Positions 1 to 8,658 of a stretch of DNA of 64,000 nt are shown one piece after another. Each line of letters starts with the position of its first letter. Positions within the stretch are counted from its first letter, which is position 1. Origin of the DNA: Bacteroidota bacterium (GTDB lineage: Bacteria; Bacteroidota; Bacteroidia; B-17B0; Aurantibacillaceae); NCBI GenBank assembly GCA_963169355.1, contig CAUJCR010000061.1:1-64000 (forward strand), written 5' to 3'. Both the position numbers and the translations under genes were made by a program. The notes under the pieces are model-generated. The model was not told the DNA's origin and ran no database searches. It worked only from the letters and a program-made list of their open reading frames with translations.

Positions 1-1
1 A

Positions 2-295
2 TTAAACCAAATGGATGTAGAGTTGAGTGATAAAGATGCTATTGTATTAAATCAAAATGTACCTAATCCGTTTGCCGAGCAAACAACCATTACCTACAAT
101 GTACCAAGTAGTGTAGGCAAAGCGCAACTATTATTTTATAACAGCGCAGGACAAATTATACAAACTGTAGATATTAAAACAAGAGGCAAAGGCAAGGTAA
201 ATGTATTTGCTGCTGATTTATCAAGCGGTATGTATCATTACACCTTAGTAGCCGATGGCCAAGTAGTGGATAGTAAAAAAATGGTAAGAGAGTAA
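2..295 (+). CDS. T9SS cargo protein, C-terminal part only (type A sorting domain)
   Basis: The reading frame is open to the left window edge, so this is the C-terminal 97 residues of a longer gene and the ATG at 11 is probably internal. The visible part is a sorting domain: an N-P-F motif (QNVPNPF), a central strand pattern with FYNSAGQ, the SSGMYHYTL strand, and a basic end in MVRE. Such domains direct secretion through the type IX system and are then cleaved or lipid-linked at the cell surface. In Bacteroidota this variant of the domain often ends tail-fibre/endosialidase-chaperone-like proteins, but the body of the protein lies outside the window, so its function cannot be told. Confidence 0.8.
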   Translation, partial: LNQMDVELSDKDAIVLNQNVPNPFAEQTTITYNVPSSVGKAQLLFYNSAGQIIQTVDIKTRGKGKVNVFAADLSSGMYHYTLVADGQVVDSKKMVRE

Positions 296-320
296 ACAAC
301 TTTTACAATTCACCCGAATA

Positions 321-354
321 AAAAAAACCGCAGTGAATAGCTGCGGTTTTTTTT
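321..354 (+). terminator. Rho-independent terminator
   Basis: A stem of AAAAACCGCAG against CTGCGGTTTTT with a 7-base loop is followed by a run of T, 25 bases after the stop codon at 295. It ends the T9SS cargo gene at the left edge. The A-rich left arm means it could also act in the other direction. Confidence 0.9.
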
Positions 355-377
355 GTTTTTATAGCCACAGCATTACA

Positions 378-458
378 AATGCCCTTGTGCTAACCGGAAT
401 AGCTTGATGCAAAGGAAATATACAACAAACATACGAATAGGCTTTTGAGTGCGTGGAC
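378..458 (-). repeat. Dispersed repeat module A, copy 1
   Basis: The reverse complement of these 81 bases matches 16375-16456 at roughly 90%, with about seven substitutions and one inserted base. The shared core includes GCATCAAGCTATTCCGGTTA. It lies in non-coding DNA and is less AT-rich than its surroundings. Confidence 0.85.
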
Positions 459-558
459 GTCCACGAAAGGTGCGAACTGAAGGTTTTATGGCTTGCAAGC
501 GCAGGCTCGTGCGACAAATGAAACTTTCTGTTGGCTTTTGTGGGCTCTTTTCTTTTGT

Positions 559-588
559 AACTTTTCTTTGGAGAAGCAAAGAAAAGTT
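559..588. repeat. Perfect hairpin with hexaloop GAGAAG
   Basis: AACTTTTCTTTG at 559-570 pairs perfectly with CAAAGAAAAGTT at 577-588 around the six-base loop GAGAAG. Two hairpins of the same design (10-bp stems, six-base loops ending AAG) occur in the second copy of the element at 16601-16674. There is no adjacent gene it could terminate on the plus strand. Confidence 0.75.
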
Positions 589-631
589 ATGATAGTAAAA
601 TAATATCCTTCCGAAAAATAAAACGATTTTG

Positions 632-655
632 GATACTTTTTCCGAAAAAAGTATC
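632..655. repeat. Inverted repeat within dispersed element copy 1
   Basis: GATACTTTTT at 632-641 pairs with AAAAAGTATC at 646-655 around a four-base loop. No counterpart was found in the second copy of the element. Confidence 0.55.
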
Positions 656-676
656 GTAAAAGAAAAATATGAAACA

Positions 677-723
677 CACGGATACCAGTCAATCATCTCA
701 CGCTTCATATCATCACGAGTGGG
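677..723 (+). repeat. Dispersed repeat module B, copy 1
   Basis: These 47 bases align without gaps to 16702-16748. The blocks CACGGATACC, GCTTCATATC and CGAGTGGG are identical and the bases between them vary. Unlike module A, module B has the same orientation in both copies. Confidence 0.65.
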
Positions 724-873
724 ATTTTGAATTGATCTTATATTCGACTTGTACTTAATCTTTTAAATAACCAGTCTATTACTTAATTATTTTATGTAAT
801 AAATAATAGACTAAGCTAATTTACTATTCATTACCTCCATCAAATTTAATAAAAAAAGAGTATTTTTACACTA

Positions 874-2763
874 ATGTACAAGATACTTCATTTCTTTTGG
901 AAATATAATCTACCTCGCTGGTCAATTTTAATTATTGACCTTGCTATTTGTGCTTTCTCGCTAACACTCGCTTTCTTTTTACGTTTTAATTTTAAGTCAA
1001 TTCCACCCGAAGATTTAAAAAATTTACCTTACGATTATGCCATTGTATTGCTAATAAGAGCTATTTCGTTTTTTATTTCTAAAACCTATAAAGGTGTGGT
1101 GCGTTACACAGGTGCTAAAGATGCAACTCGTATTTTTGTAATTGTGTTACTTGGTAGTTTTATCTTGTACCTCATCAATATTTTTACACGTCAAATTTTA
1201 TTAGGCTATTATATCATTCCGCACTCGGTTATTATTATTGATGCCTTAGTTACTATTTTTATAATGATAAGTTCTCGCCTTGCCATCAAAGCTATTTATT
1301 TTGAAAATAAAAATCCTGAGAAACAAAAAACTCATGTTATTATTTACGGTGCTGGAGAAAGCGGTATTATTACTAAACGTACATTAGACAGAGATGCCGC
1401 TGTTAAATACAAAGTAGTAGGTTTTATTGACGATGATGAAAAAAAGAAAGGTAGAAGTTTAGAAGGCGTTTTTATTTATCCACCCAACAAACTCGAAGAG
1501 CTAATTAAAAACCACGAGGTAGAATCGGTTATTATTAGTATTCAAAATTTACTACCTAACAAAAAAAATGAAATTATTGATATTTGCTTGCAATTAGGTG
1601 TAAGAGTGCTTAATGTGCCGCCAGTTGCTAAATGGATAAATGGTGAATTGAGTTTTAATCAAATTAAAACTATTCATATTGAGGAATTGTTAGAACGTGA
1701 ACCTATTCAATTAAATAATGTCTCTATTAATCAACAGCTCAATCATAAAACTATTTTAATTACAGGTGCTGCTGGCTCTATTGGCGCTGAGTTAGCAAGG
1801 CAATGTGCTAAATTCAATCCTAAGTTATTGGTGTTATTAGATCAAGCAGAAAGCCCCTTGCATGAACTTAATTTGGAGTTTGCAGAACAACACACTTGCC
1901 CATTTGAAGTAGTTATTGGCGATGTAAGAAATTCGGATAGGATGCGCAATGTGTTTAACACTTTTAAACCTCAATTGGTTTTTCATGCAGCGGCTTACAA
2001 GCATGTTCCTATGATGGAAAATAATCCATCTGAATCTATTTTAACTAACATATTAGGCACGAAAGTAGTAGCCGATTTAGCCGTAGAGTTTAGTGTAGAA
2101 AAATTAGTGATGGTTTCTACTGATAAAGCTGTAAACCCTACCAATGTGATGGGTGCATCAAAACGTATTGCCGAAATTTATACGCAAAGCTTAGGCAAAA
2201 CAAGTTCTACTAAATTCATCACCACCCGTTTCGGAAATGTATTGGGGTCTAACGGTTCGGTTATTCCACGTTTTAAAAAACAAATAGAAACAGGTGGCCC
2301 AATTACCATCACGCACCCTGACATTACTCGTTTTTTTATGACAATCCCCGAAGCGTGTCAGCTTGTACTTGAAGCGGGTTGCATGGGACAGGGTGGAGAA
2401 ATTTTTGTGTTTGATATGGGCAAGCCAGTAAAAATTATTGACTTGGCTCGAAAAATGATTAAACTTTCGGGGCTAATAGAAAATACGGATATTAAAATAA
2501 CATTTACTGGTTTAAGACCAGGCGAAAAACTTTACGAAGAGTTATTATCAAGTACCGAAAATGCGTTGCCTACTCATCACCAACAAATCTTAATTGGTAA
2601 AGTAAGAGAATATGAATTTAACGTAGTAACTCAATTTATTAATGAGCTTATTTTATTATTTAACACACAGGATAATGTAAAAATTGTTACTAAAATGAAA
2701 GAGATTGTTCCAGAGTTTGTGAGTAACAATTCTGTATTTCAAACATTAGATAAAAACAACTAA
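874..2763 (+). CDS. Polysaccharide biosynthesis nucleoside-diphosphate-sugar dehydratase/epimerase (CapD/WbpM-like)
   Basis: This 629-aa protein has the full layout of the membrane-bound WbpM/CapD family. Hydrophobic segments fill about residues 15-140. A first Rossmann domain (VIIYGAGESG near 155) is followed by an extended SDR domain starting at ITGAAGSIGAEL (about 295-306). The active-site region is STDKAVNPTNVMGASKR (about 413-430), where the usual SDR tyrosine is methionine, as in the FlaA1/PglF/WbpM group. These enzymes convert UDP-GlcNAc or a related UDP-sugar to a 4-keto-6-deoxy sugar for capsule, O-antigen or protein glycans. The next gene starts immediately after the stop codon, so the two are probably co-translated. 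The exact sugar substrate cannot be read from sequence. Confidence 0.88.
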   Translation: MYKILHFFWKYNLPRWSILIIDLAICAFSLTLAFFLRFNFKSIPPEDLKNLPYDYAIVLLIRAISFFISKTYKGVVRYTGAKDATRIFVIVLLGSFILYLINIFTRQILLGYYIIPHSVIIIDALVTIFIMISSRLAIKAIYFENKNPEKQKTHVIIYGAGESGIITKRTLDRDAAVKYKVVGFIDDDEKKKGRSLEGVFIYPPNKLEELIKNHEVESVIISIQNLLPNKKNEIIDICLQLGVRVLNVPPVAKWINGELSFNQIKTIHIEELLEREPIQLNNVSINQQLNHKTILITGAAGSIGAELARQCAKFNPKLLVLLDQAESPLHELNLEFAEQHTCPFEVVIGDVRNSDRMRNVFNTFKPQLVFHAAAYKHVPMMENNPSESILTNILGTKVVADLAVEFSVEKLVMVSTDKAVNPTNVMGASKRIAEIYTQSLGKTSSTKFITTRFGNVLGSNGSVIPRFKKQIETGGPITITHPDITRFFMTIPEACQLVLEAGCMGQGGEIFVFDMGKPVKIIDLARKMIKLSGLIENTDIKITFTGLRPGEKLYEELLSSTENALPTHHQQILIGKVREYEFNVVTQFINELILLFNTQDNVKIVTKMKEIVPEFVSNNSVFQTLDKNN

Positions 2764-4422
2764 ATGAAAAAACTATTCCTTATTTCTTTAAGTATATTGT
2801 GTTTAGGCTTCGTAAACCATAGCCTTGCACAAAGTAAAACCACAAGTACACAAGATTTAAAACAACCCAAATTAGTGATAGGTGTTGTGATTGATCAAAT
2901 GCGCCACGACTACATTTACAGATACTGGAATAAATACGGCAATGGTGGATTTAAAAAATTAGTATCTGAAGGTTATTTTTTTAGAAATGCCCATTATAAT
3001 TACATGCCCACTTATACAGGACCAGGACATGCCTCTATATACAGTGGCACAACACCAGCAACGCATGGTATTATTTCAAACGATTGGTTTGTAAAGGAAA
3101 CTGGAAAGATGACCTATTGCACAGATGATGAAACAGTAAAAACAGTTGGTTCAGAGAGTAAAGCAGGTTTAATGTCGCCTAAAAATTTATTAGTTACTAC
3201 TATTGGCGATGAGCTTAAACTAGCCACTAATCAACAAGCTAAGGTATTTGCCGTTTCCTTAAAAGACAGAAGTTCAATTCTTCCAGCGGGGCACAGTGCC
3301 AATGGTGCATTTTGGTTTGATGGAAGCGTAGGTAAATTTATTACAAGCACACATTATATATCGCAACTACCTGCTTGGCTTAATGAATTTAATGACAAAC
3401 AACTTGCCAAGTCCTATTTACAGAATGGCTGGAATACTTTATATCCAATTGAAACTTATACCGAAAGCATTGTAGATGATAATAAATACGAAAGAGCACC
3501 TAATAAAAAATCAACGCCTACCTTTCCGTATGATTACAAACAACAATTAGAAAAAAATAATTATGACATTATAAAATCTACGCCTGCTGGCAACACACTT
3601 ACAAAAGATGCTGCCATTGCTTGCATAAAAGCCGAACAGTTAGGAAAAGGCAAACAAACAGATATGTTGTGTATTAGTTTTTCGGCAACAGATTATGTTG
3701 GTCATTATTACGCACCACGAAGCATTGAAGTAGAAGATACTTACCTACGATTAGATAAAGACCTTGAAGAGCTTTTAAATTATTTGAATAGTTATATTGG
3801 AAAAGAAAACTATGTTTTGTTTTTAACAGCCGATCATGGTGGCGCTGATAATCCTATATATTCTAAAGATTTAAAAATACCAGCTGGTTATATTAGCGAT
3901 GATGATATTTCATTAAAAGTAAAATCATTTTGCTATACTCAATTTAAAGATAGCCTAGTGTTAATGACAATTAACCAACAACTATTTTTGAACGAAGCAA
4001 AAATCAAAAGCTTGGGCTTAAATAAAAATCAGGTTGAAGAATCCATTGCCGATTATCTAATAACAATAGATGGTATTGCAGAAGCGTATCCTTCTCAACT
4101 TTTAAGAAACGGTAACTTTACCGATATTAGCACTAAATACCTTATTCAAAAAGGATTTAACCATAAGCGTAGTGGAAACGTAGCTTATAACTATAACCCC
4201 GCATGGATTGATTATTACAGCTCTCCTACAGGCACCACACATGGCTCGCCTTATCCGTACGATACACATGTTCCAATTTTATTTTATGGAGCAGGTATTA
4301 GCAAAGGCTTCTCGGTGCGTAAAATTCACACGGTAGATATTGCTCCAACACTCTCTATGATGTTGCACATCTCGTTTCCAAATGGAACTACTGGAGAACC
4401 CTTACCAGAAGTTTTAAAATAA
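2764..4422 (+). CDS. Secreted PafA-like alkaline phosphatase (type I phosphodiesterase/phosphatase superfamily)
   Basis: This 552-aa protein has a signal peptide (cleavage after HSLAQ, about residue 23). The nucleophile is Thr85 in TYTGPGHAS, followed by Asn106 in ISNDW and the Lys167-x-Arg169 pair in LKDRSS. This matches the Thr, Asn, Lys, Arg constellation known for PafA of Elizabethkingia. Zinc ligands are visible at Asp44 (VIDQMRHD), Asp310/His314 (TDYVGHY), Asp357/His358 (ADHGG) and His493 (THGSPY). It probably releases phosphate from extracellular or periplasmic phosphomonoesters. Its ATG directly abuts the stop codon of the sugar dehydratase gene, and the YciO-type gene follows after 14 bases. 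I infer phosphate scavenging; a role in surface glycan phosphate removal is possible given the neighbour. Confidence 0.9.
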   Translation: MKKLFLISLSILCLGFVNHSLAQSKTTSTQDLKQPKLVIGVVIDQMRHDYIYRYWNKYGNGGFKKLVSEGYFFRNAHYNYMPTYTGPGHASIYSGTTPATHGIISNDWFVKETGKMTYCTDDETVKTVGSESKAGLMSPKNLLVTTIGDELKLATNQQAKVFAVSLKDRSSILPAGHSANGAFWFDGSVGKFITSTHYISQLPAWLNEFNDKQLAKSYLQNGWNTLYPIETYTESIVDDNKYERAPNKKSTPTFPYDYKQQLEKNNYDIIKSTPAGNTLTKDAAIACIKAEQLGKGKQTDMLCISFSATDYVGHYYAPRSIEVEDTYLRLDKDLEELLNYLNSYIGKENYVLFLTADHGGADNPIYSKDLKIPAGYISDDDISLKVKSFCYTQFKDSLVLMTINQQLFLNEAKIKSLGLNKNQVEESIADYLITIDGIAEAYPSQLLRNGNFTDISTKYLIQKGFNHKRSGNVAYNYNPAWIDYYSSPTGTTHGSPYPYDTHVPILFYGAGISKGFSVRKIHTVDIAPTLSMMLHISFPNGTTGEPLPEVLK

Positions 4423-4436
4423 TTCAACACCGCATC

Positions 4437-5060
4437 ATGTTACTTCATCTTAACTACGAAAATCCTCAACCCAAAGATATTGACACCATAGTTAAGTGTT
4501 TAAAAAATGATGGTATTATTATTTATCCAACGGATACAGTATATTCCATAGGCTGCGATATTACCAATCAAAAAGCCATCGAAAAATTAGCACGATTAAA
4601 AAATATTAAACCCGAAAAAGCTAATTTTTCATTTGTGTGTAGCGATTTAAGTCATTTAGCAAATTACTGCCGTCCCATTTCTAATTCCTTATTTCGAATT
4701 ATAAAAAAAGCTTTACCTGGTCCTTATACCTTTATTTTAGAAGCTAATAACAATGTGCCTAAATTGCTTAAACAAAATAAAAAAACAGTTGGTATTCGTG
4801 TGCCCGATAATCCAATATGCTTAGCTATTGTAAAAGCATTAGGAAATCCTATCATATCTACCAGTTTACATAATATGGATGATGAGATAGTAGAATACTT
4901 TAGCGACCCAGAGGTGATTCATTCCGAATACGAATCAAAAGTAGATATGGTAATTGATGGTGGTTTTGGGAACCTGTACGCATCTACTGTATTAGATTGT
5001 TCAACCGATGAAATTGTAGTAGTGCGTGAAGGTTTGGGTAGTCTAGATATTTTAGACTAG
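4437..5060 (+). CDS. L-threonylcarbamoyladenylate synthase family protein, YciO type
   Basis: The 207 residues cover a single YrdC/Sua5 domain: IYPTDTVYSIGC (about 28-39), NFSFVCSDLSHL, PGPYTFIL, GIRVPDNPI, ISTSLH, and VVREGLGSLDIL at the end. The pattern fits the E. coli YciO branch (NFTLMCRDL-like stretch, VREG ending) better than TsaC, and the C-terminal Sua5 domain is absent. TsaC/Sua5 proteins make threonylcarbamoyl-AMP for the t6A modification of ANN-decoding tRNAs; for YciO relatives the in vivo role is less certain. It is the last gene of the unit begun at 874, 14 bases after the phosphatase. Confidence 0.88.
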   Translation: MLLHLNYENPQPKDIDTIVKCLKNDGIIIYPTDTVYSIGCDITNQKAIEKLARLKNIKPEKANFSFVCSDLSHLANYCRPISNSLFRIIKKALPGPYTFILEANNNVPKLLKQNKKTVGIRVPDNPICLAIVKALGNPIISTSLHNMDDEIVEYFSDPEVIHSEYESKVDMVIDGGFGNLYASTVLDCSTDEIVVVREGLGSLDILD

Positions 5061-5313
5061 CTAAATCCTTTCATGCAACCCAGATTGCGCTTTAGCAATT
5101 CTATTACGAGCTAAAATCCCTGTAAAACACGAAGCTCCGCAACTTTTTATCAATCACCGTAGCATTGGCTACGCTTCATTCGTAAAAGTTCTTATTTATA
5201 GAGCTTTTAACTATAAATACTAATTTCTAATGCAGAATTAGGTTTTAAAATTTTCAACAAACAATTGATTTATAAATTATTTCTAGTTACATTTAGTTAT
5301 TAAAAAAAAGTAT
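5061..5313. other. Intergenic region of 253 bases with small hairpins
   Basis: No gene is visible. CGTAGC at 5158-5163 pairs with GCTACG at 5168-5173 around ATTG, and CTAATT at 5220-5225 pairs with AATTAG at 5236-5241. Neither has a T-tract typical of a terminator. The 5080-5180 stretch is less AT-rich than its surroundings and may be a decayed repeat. Confidence 0.35.
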
Positions 5314-7359
5314 ATGTTCACCATTCAAAGGCTAATATTTATTTCTAGCGTTACTATTCTACCCTTATTTGTAACCTCTCAAACTACCAACACACGCAAG
5401 TGGCGTAGCACCGAAAAAGACTCTATGCAAAGTGCTATGATGATGTTTGATGATGGTAATTACTTAATGGCATTACCATTTTATGAAAACTTATACAATC
5501 AACACCCTAAAGAAATGTTTTTAAAATATTGCTACGGAAAAACATCATTATACAGGAGCGATAAACATGCCATAGCTTTACAATTACTTGATGAGGTTTA
5601 CCAACAAAATAAAAAAGCTGAAGATATTGAATACGACTTAGCACGTGCTAATCATTTTAATTACAAATTTGATGAAGCTCTAGCTTTACTTGATAAATAC
5701 ATCGCTAATAAGAAAACAACTCCCGAAAAAAAGAAAAAAGCCGAACAGTTAAAACAATATTGTAATAATGGTAAAATATTATATGCTAAACCAACAGGCG
5801 CTACTATTACCAATATTGGTAACATTATTAATACCAAAAACGACGAGTATGCTCCCGTTATATCGGCTGATGAATCAATAATGATTTTTACTTATAGAGG
5901 AAGTGAAAGTAAAGGTGGATTACAAAACGAATTTAACGAGCCTGATAAATATGGCGTATATTACGAAGACGTGTTTCAATCCATAAAAAAAGATGGGGCA
6001 TGGACAACACCTACTCCTATTGATAGTGTAAACACCAATACGCATGATGGTTCAATTGCCTTAAGTGCTGATGGATTATACCTATTCATTTATAGAGATA
6101 TTGGCGATGATCATGGAGATATATACATGAGTAGCTCGATAAGTGGAAAATGGAGTACACCAAAAAAATTAAAAGGAGAAGTCAATTCTTATTCGTGGGA
6201 TGGTAGTTGCTCCATTACACCAAATGGTCGCACCCTATATTTTAGTAGCGAGCGTGGTGGTGGATTTGGTGGTAAAGATATTTACCGAGCTACCTTAATG
6301 CCTGATAGTACTTGGGGAAATGTTATAAACCTTGGTGATAGCATTAATACACCTTATGATGATGATGCTCCTTTTATACATCCTGATGGTGTTACGTTAT
6401 TTTATAGTTCAAAGGGTAACAATAGTATGGGTGGTTATGATATTTTTCAAGCTCGTATGAGTTGGAAAGATTCTACATTTAGCAAAGGTGTAAACTTAGG
6501 TTATCCTATTAATACAACTGATGATGATATCTACTATGTATTATCAGCTAATGGCGAAAGAGGTTATTATGCCTCTGGTAAAGCTGGTGGGCAGGGCTTA
6601 AAAGACATATACACGGTTTATCCTGGCTATGTAGGCAAAAAACCTTCTATCTATTTAGTTAAAGGAACTATCATGTCTGAAGATGTTCCTGTTGGATCCA
6701 CTATTATTGTAGAGTTAGTTGATAAAGAAACTAAAAAATTTGGAGAGTTTACTAGTAATGATATTACTGGTAAATACATGATTTCATTACCATCTGGCGG
6801 AAAATTTAAAATTACATATAAATACAAATCCTATCCTTACAAAACATTAGATGTCAATACAACTAATTTGGAGGGTTATGAAGAAGAATTATTTGATATT
6901 AATTTTAAAAATGCTGATACAACCAAACCTGCCATTGCTGTTCAAGAGCCTAAGAAAGACTCGGTGGTGGCGGTGGTTACAAAAATTGAACAACCTAAAA
7001 AAGACACCTTTGTACCTAACAATAAAGTACAAGGTTTAACTAAAGATTATAGCGCCAAATATGGTCATATAAGTGCAGAGGGTTTAGTGTTTAAAGTTCA
7101 AATTGCAGCTTACAAAACACCTAAAAATTACAAATACGCTCACTTAAAAGGATTAGGAACGGTAGAGAATTTATTATTAGATGATGGCATAACACGCATT
7201 ACTATAGGTGGTGAATTTAAAACTCTTGGTGATGCTTATGAACATAACAAAAAAGTAATAAATAGAGGACAAAAAGATGCCTTTGTAACTGCCATCTACA
7301 AAGGAAAACGAGTGTATTTAGAAGATTTAGAAAAGATGGGGATTTTTGTTCAACAATAA
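5314..7359 (+). CDS. TPR/PD40-repeat envelope protein with C-terminal SPOR-like domain
   Basis: This 681-aa protein starts with a signal peptide (ends near VTSQ, residue 23). A TPR-like helical region follows (about 35-155), then PD40 beta-propeller repeats (about 165-445; e.g. APVISADESIM, GSCSITPNGRTLYFSSERGG, DDAPFIHPDGVTLFYSS). A carboxypeptidase-regulatory-like beta domain spans about 450-540 (KGTIMSEDVPVGSTI), and the end carries a SPOR-like domain (about 590-670; VFKVQIAAYKT). The order TPR-PD40-beta domain is that of PorE/OmpA-type T9SS accessory proteins, but here a SPOR-like domain occupies the place of the OmpA domain. SPOR domains bind denuded peptidoglycan, so a cell-wall-linked periplasmic role is likely. 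Its stop codon abuts that of the convergent dehydrogenase gene. Confidence 0.8.
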   Translation: MFTIQRLIFISSVTILPLFVTSQTTNTRKWRSTEKDSMQSAMMMFDDGNYLMALPFYENLYNQHPKEMFLKYCYGKTSLYRSDKHAIALQLLDEVYQQNKKAEDIEYDLARANHFNYKFDEALALLDKYIANKKTTPEKKKKAEQLKQYCNNGKILYAKPTGATITNIGNIINTKNDEYAPVISADESIMIFTYRGSESKGGLQNEFNEPDKYGVYYEDVFQSIKKDGAWTTPTPIDSVNTNTHDGSIALSADGLYLFIYRDIGDDHGDIYMSSSISGKWSTPKKLKGEVNSYSWDGSCSITPNGRTLYFSSERGGGFGGKDIYRATLMPDSTWGNVINLGDSINTPYDDDAPFIHPDGVTLFYSSKGNNSMGGYDIFQARMSWKDSTFSKGVNLGYPINTTDDDIYYVLSANGERGYYASGKAGGQGLKDIYTVYPGYVGKKPSIYLVKGTIMSEDVPVGSTIIVELVDKETKKFGEFTSNDITGKYMISLPSGGKFKITYKYKSYPYKTLDVNTTNLEGYEEELFDINFKNADTTKPAIAVQEPKKDSVVAVVTKIEQPKKDTFVPNNKVQGLTKDYSAKYGHISAEGLVFKVQIAAYKTPKNYKYAHLKGLGTVENLLLDDGITRITIGGEFKTLGDAYEHNKKVINRGQKDAFVTAIYKGKRVYLEDLEKMGIFVQQ

Positions 7360-8130
7360 CTATTGAGCATTCCATCCACCATCAACTGGCAAAGCAGTAC
7401 CAGTTAATGTTTTAGCAACATCAGAAGCTAAAAACACCGCTAATTGTCCGAGTTCTTCTACCGATACAAATTCTTTTACAGCTTGTTTGTATAGCATCAC
7501 TTTACTTACCACATCTGCCTCACTCATTTGATGCGCTTTGGCTTGGTCGGCAATTTGTTTTTCTACCAAAGGCGTTTTTACATAACCAGGGCAAATAGCA
7601 TTAGCTGTTATACCAAATGGAGCTCCTTCTAAAGCAATAGTTTTTGTAAAGCCTACAATGCCATGCTTACTAGCTATATATGCACTTTTAAATTCCGAAG
7701 CTACTAAACCATGCGCCGAAGCAATATTAATCACTCTACCAAACTTACGTTCTTTCATCCCTTTCCACACTGCCTTAGTTAAATAAAAAGCCGATGTAAG
7801 ATTAATACCAATAATGGCATTCCACTTTTCATCAGGAAAATCTTCGATAGGAGAAACGTGTTGAATACCGGCATTGTTAATTAATACATCTATTTTACCA
7901 AATTTGACTACAGCTTCATCTACCATTTTCCGCAACTCTTCGGGCTTTAACATATTAGCATTGCTAAACATAACCTCCACGCCATATTGTTTACCAATTT
8001 GAGTGGCGATTTCTAATCCATTTGTTTCTAATCCATTAAATACAATATGGTATTGTTTGGTTTTAGCAAATTCTGTGGCAATTCCCAAGCCTATTCCGCT
8101 TGTGCTTCCTGTTATTAATACTGTTTTCAT
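7360..8130 (-). CDS. 3-hydroxybutyrate dehydrogenase (SDR family)
   Basis: The 256 residues form a classical short-chain dehydrogenase: TGSTSGIG cofactor loop (7-14), NNAG (85-88), and the catalytic Ser138, Tyr151 and Lys155. The stretches INIASAHGLVAS, NAICPGYVKTPLVEKQI and VDGGWNAQ are characteristic of D-beta-hydroxybutyrate dehydrogenase, separating it from FabG-like reductases. It interconverts 3-hydroxybutyrate and acetoacetate with NAD. The T9SS esterase at 20988-22130, of the PHB-depolymerase type, could produce its substrate if the organism degrades external polyhydroxybutyrate; that link is inference. The stop codon lies directly next to that of the plus-strand gene ending at 7359, leaving no room for a terminator. 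Confidence 0.9.
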   Translation of the reverse strand: MKTVLITGSTSGIGLGIATEFAKTKQYHIVFNGLETNGLEIATQIGKQYGVEVMFSNANMLKPEELRKMVDEAVVKFGKIDVLINNAGIQHVSPIEDFPDEKWNAIIGINLTSAFYLTKAVWKGMKERKFGRVINIASAHGLVASEFKSAYIASKHGIVGFTKTIALEGAPFGITANAICPGYVKTPLVEKQIADQAKAHQMSEADVVSKVMLYKQAVKEFVSVEELGQLAVFLASDVAKTLTGTALPVDGGWNAQ

Positions 8131-8147
8131 TTTTAATTAAGACTTAA

Positions 8148-8600
8148 TTAGTTTGTAATTCTTAAGGTATTAACTCCATCAAATAGAGCATTGTATTGTC
8201 TTAAATTTTGGGTAGCTGGTCCCGAAATGAGTCCACCATCAAAAATTTGCCATTTCGATCCGCTAATAGTATCGAGTAAAGTAAAATTATCGGCTTGCAC
8301 TTTCACTTTTGCATTAGGGTCATCTGGTAAGGCTGTAGATGTACGCTCCAAAGCTACAAAGTCGCCTGGATTATTGGTTACTGTTTTTCTATACACAATT
8401 ATTCCATTTACTCCTCCATTTATATAAACCCATCCACCTGCCACTTGCAGTTTAAAATACAATGGATCGTTAGGATAAATAGTAATATTAACGTTTTGAT
8501 AGGCAATATTATCCTGCACTGTTTTTGTTTTTTTCTTACAACTCACCATCACTGCAAGCGTTAAAACACCTAAAAAGAATATGCTAATTTTTTTAAACAT
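8148..8600 (-). CDS. Small lipoprotein of unknown function
   Basis: I place the start at 8600, giving 150 aa that begin MFKKISIFFLGVLTL and have a lipobox ending VMVSC. A longer frame to 8717 would add about 40 residues that overlap the divergent protease gene and would bury the lipobox, so I reject it. The mature part contains DNIAYQNVNITIYPND, a glycine-rich WVYINGGVNGIIVYRK and a LRITN end. I cannot assign a domain. The pattern resembles small Bacteroidota lipoproteins with a Rieske-like fold, but the Cys-His ligand pairs of a 2Fe-2S centre are not visible. It lies 17 bases upstream of the dehydrogenase gene and probably shares its transcript. Confidence 0.72.
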   Translation of the reverse strand: MFKKISIFFLGVLTLAVMVSCKKKTKTVQDNIAYQNVNITIYPNDPLYFKLQVAGGWVYINGGVNGIIVYRKTVTNNPGDFVALERTSTALPDDPNAKVKVQADNFTLLDTISGSKWQIFDGGLISGPATQNLRQYNALFDGVNTLRITN

Positions 8601-8624
8601 TACTTTCTGTTTGTGATAAACAAA

Positions 8625-8642
8625 TACCTTTGTACAAATATA
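8625..8642. promoter_or_regulatory. Divergent -7 promoter elements
   Basis: TACCTTTG at 8625-8632 (plus strand) and TATATTTG at 8642-8635 (minus strand) both fit the Bacteroidota -7 consensus TAnnTTTG. Each would give a short leader, about 20 bases before the protease ATG at 8659 and about 28 before the lipoprotein ATG at 8600. No -33 TTG at standard spacing is evident for either, so the call is tentative. Confidence 0.4.
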
Positions 8643-8658
8643 GTAAAAAAGCAATATA

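Larger units (their letters stand above)
296..873. other. Intergenic region of 578 bases without a convincing gene
   Basis: The region holds the terminator at 321-354, then a mosaic dispersed element: module A at 378-458, a 12-bp hairpin at 559-588, a second hairpin at 632-655, and module B at 677-723. The rest, up to the start codon at 874, is very AT-rich. Open frames on the minus strand here run through the repeat modules, have no signal peptide or domain, and resemble frames at 16.3-16.7 kb only because the DNA is repeated. I treat them as non-coding. Confidence 0.6.

Noticed and set aside
373..708. Minus-strand open frames of 111 and 68 codons
   Set aside because: They read through dispersed repeat modules and hairpins, lack signal peptide, domain or promoter, and resemble frames at 16.3-16.7 kb only because the DNA is repeated.
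7357..7362. Possible gene fusion or error at the touching stop codons of the PD40-SPOR and dehydrogenase genes
   Set aside because: Both proteins are complete at their C termini; the genes are simply convergent with no gap.
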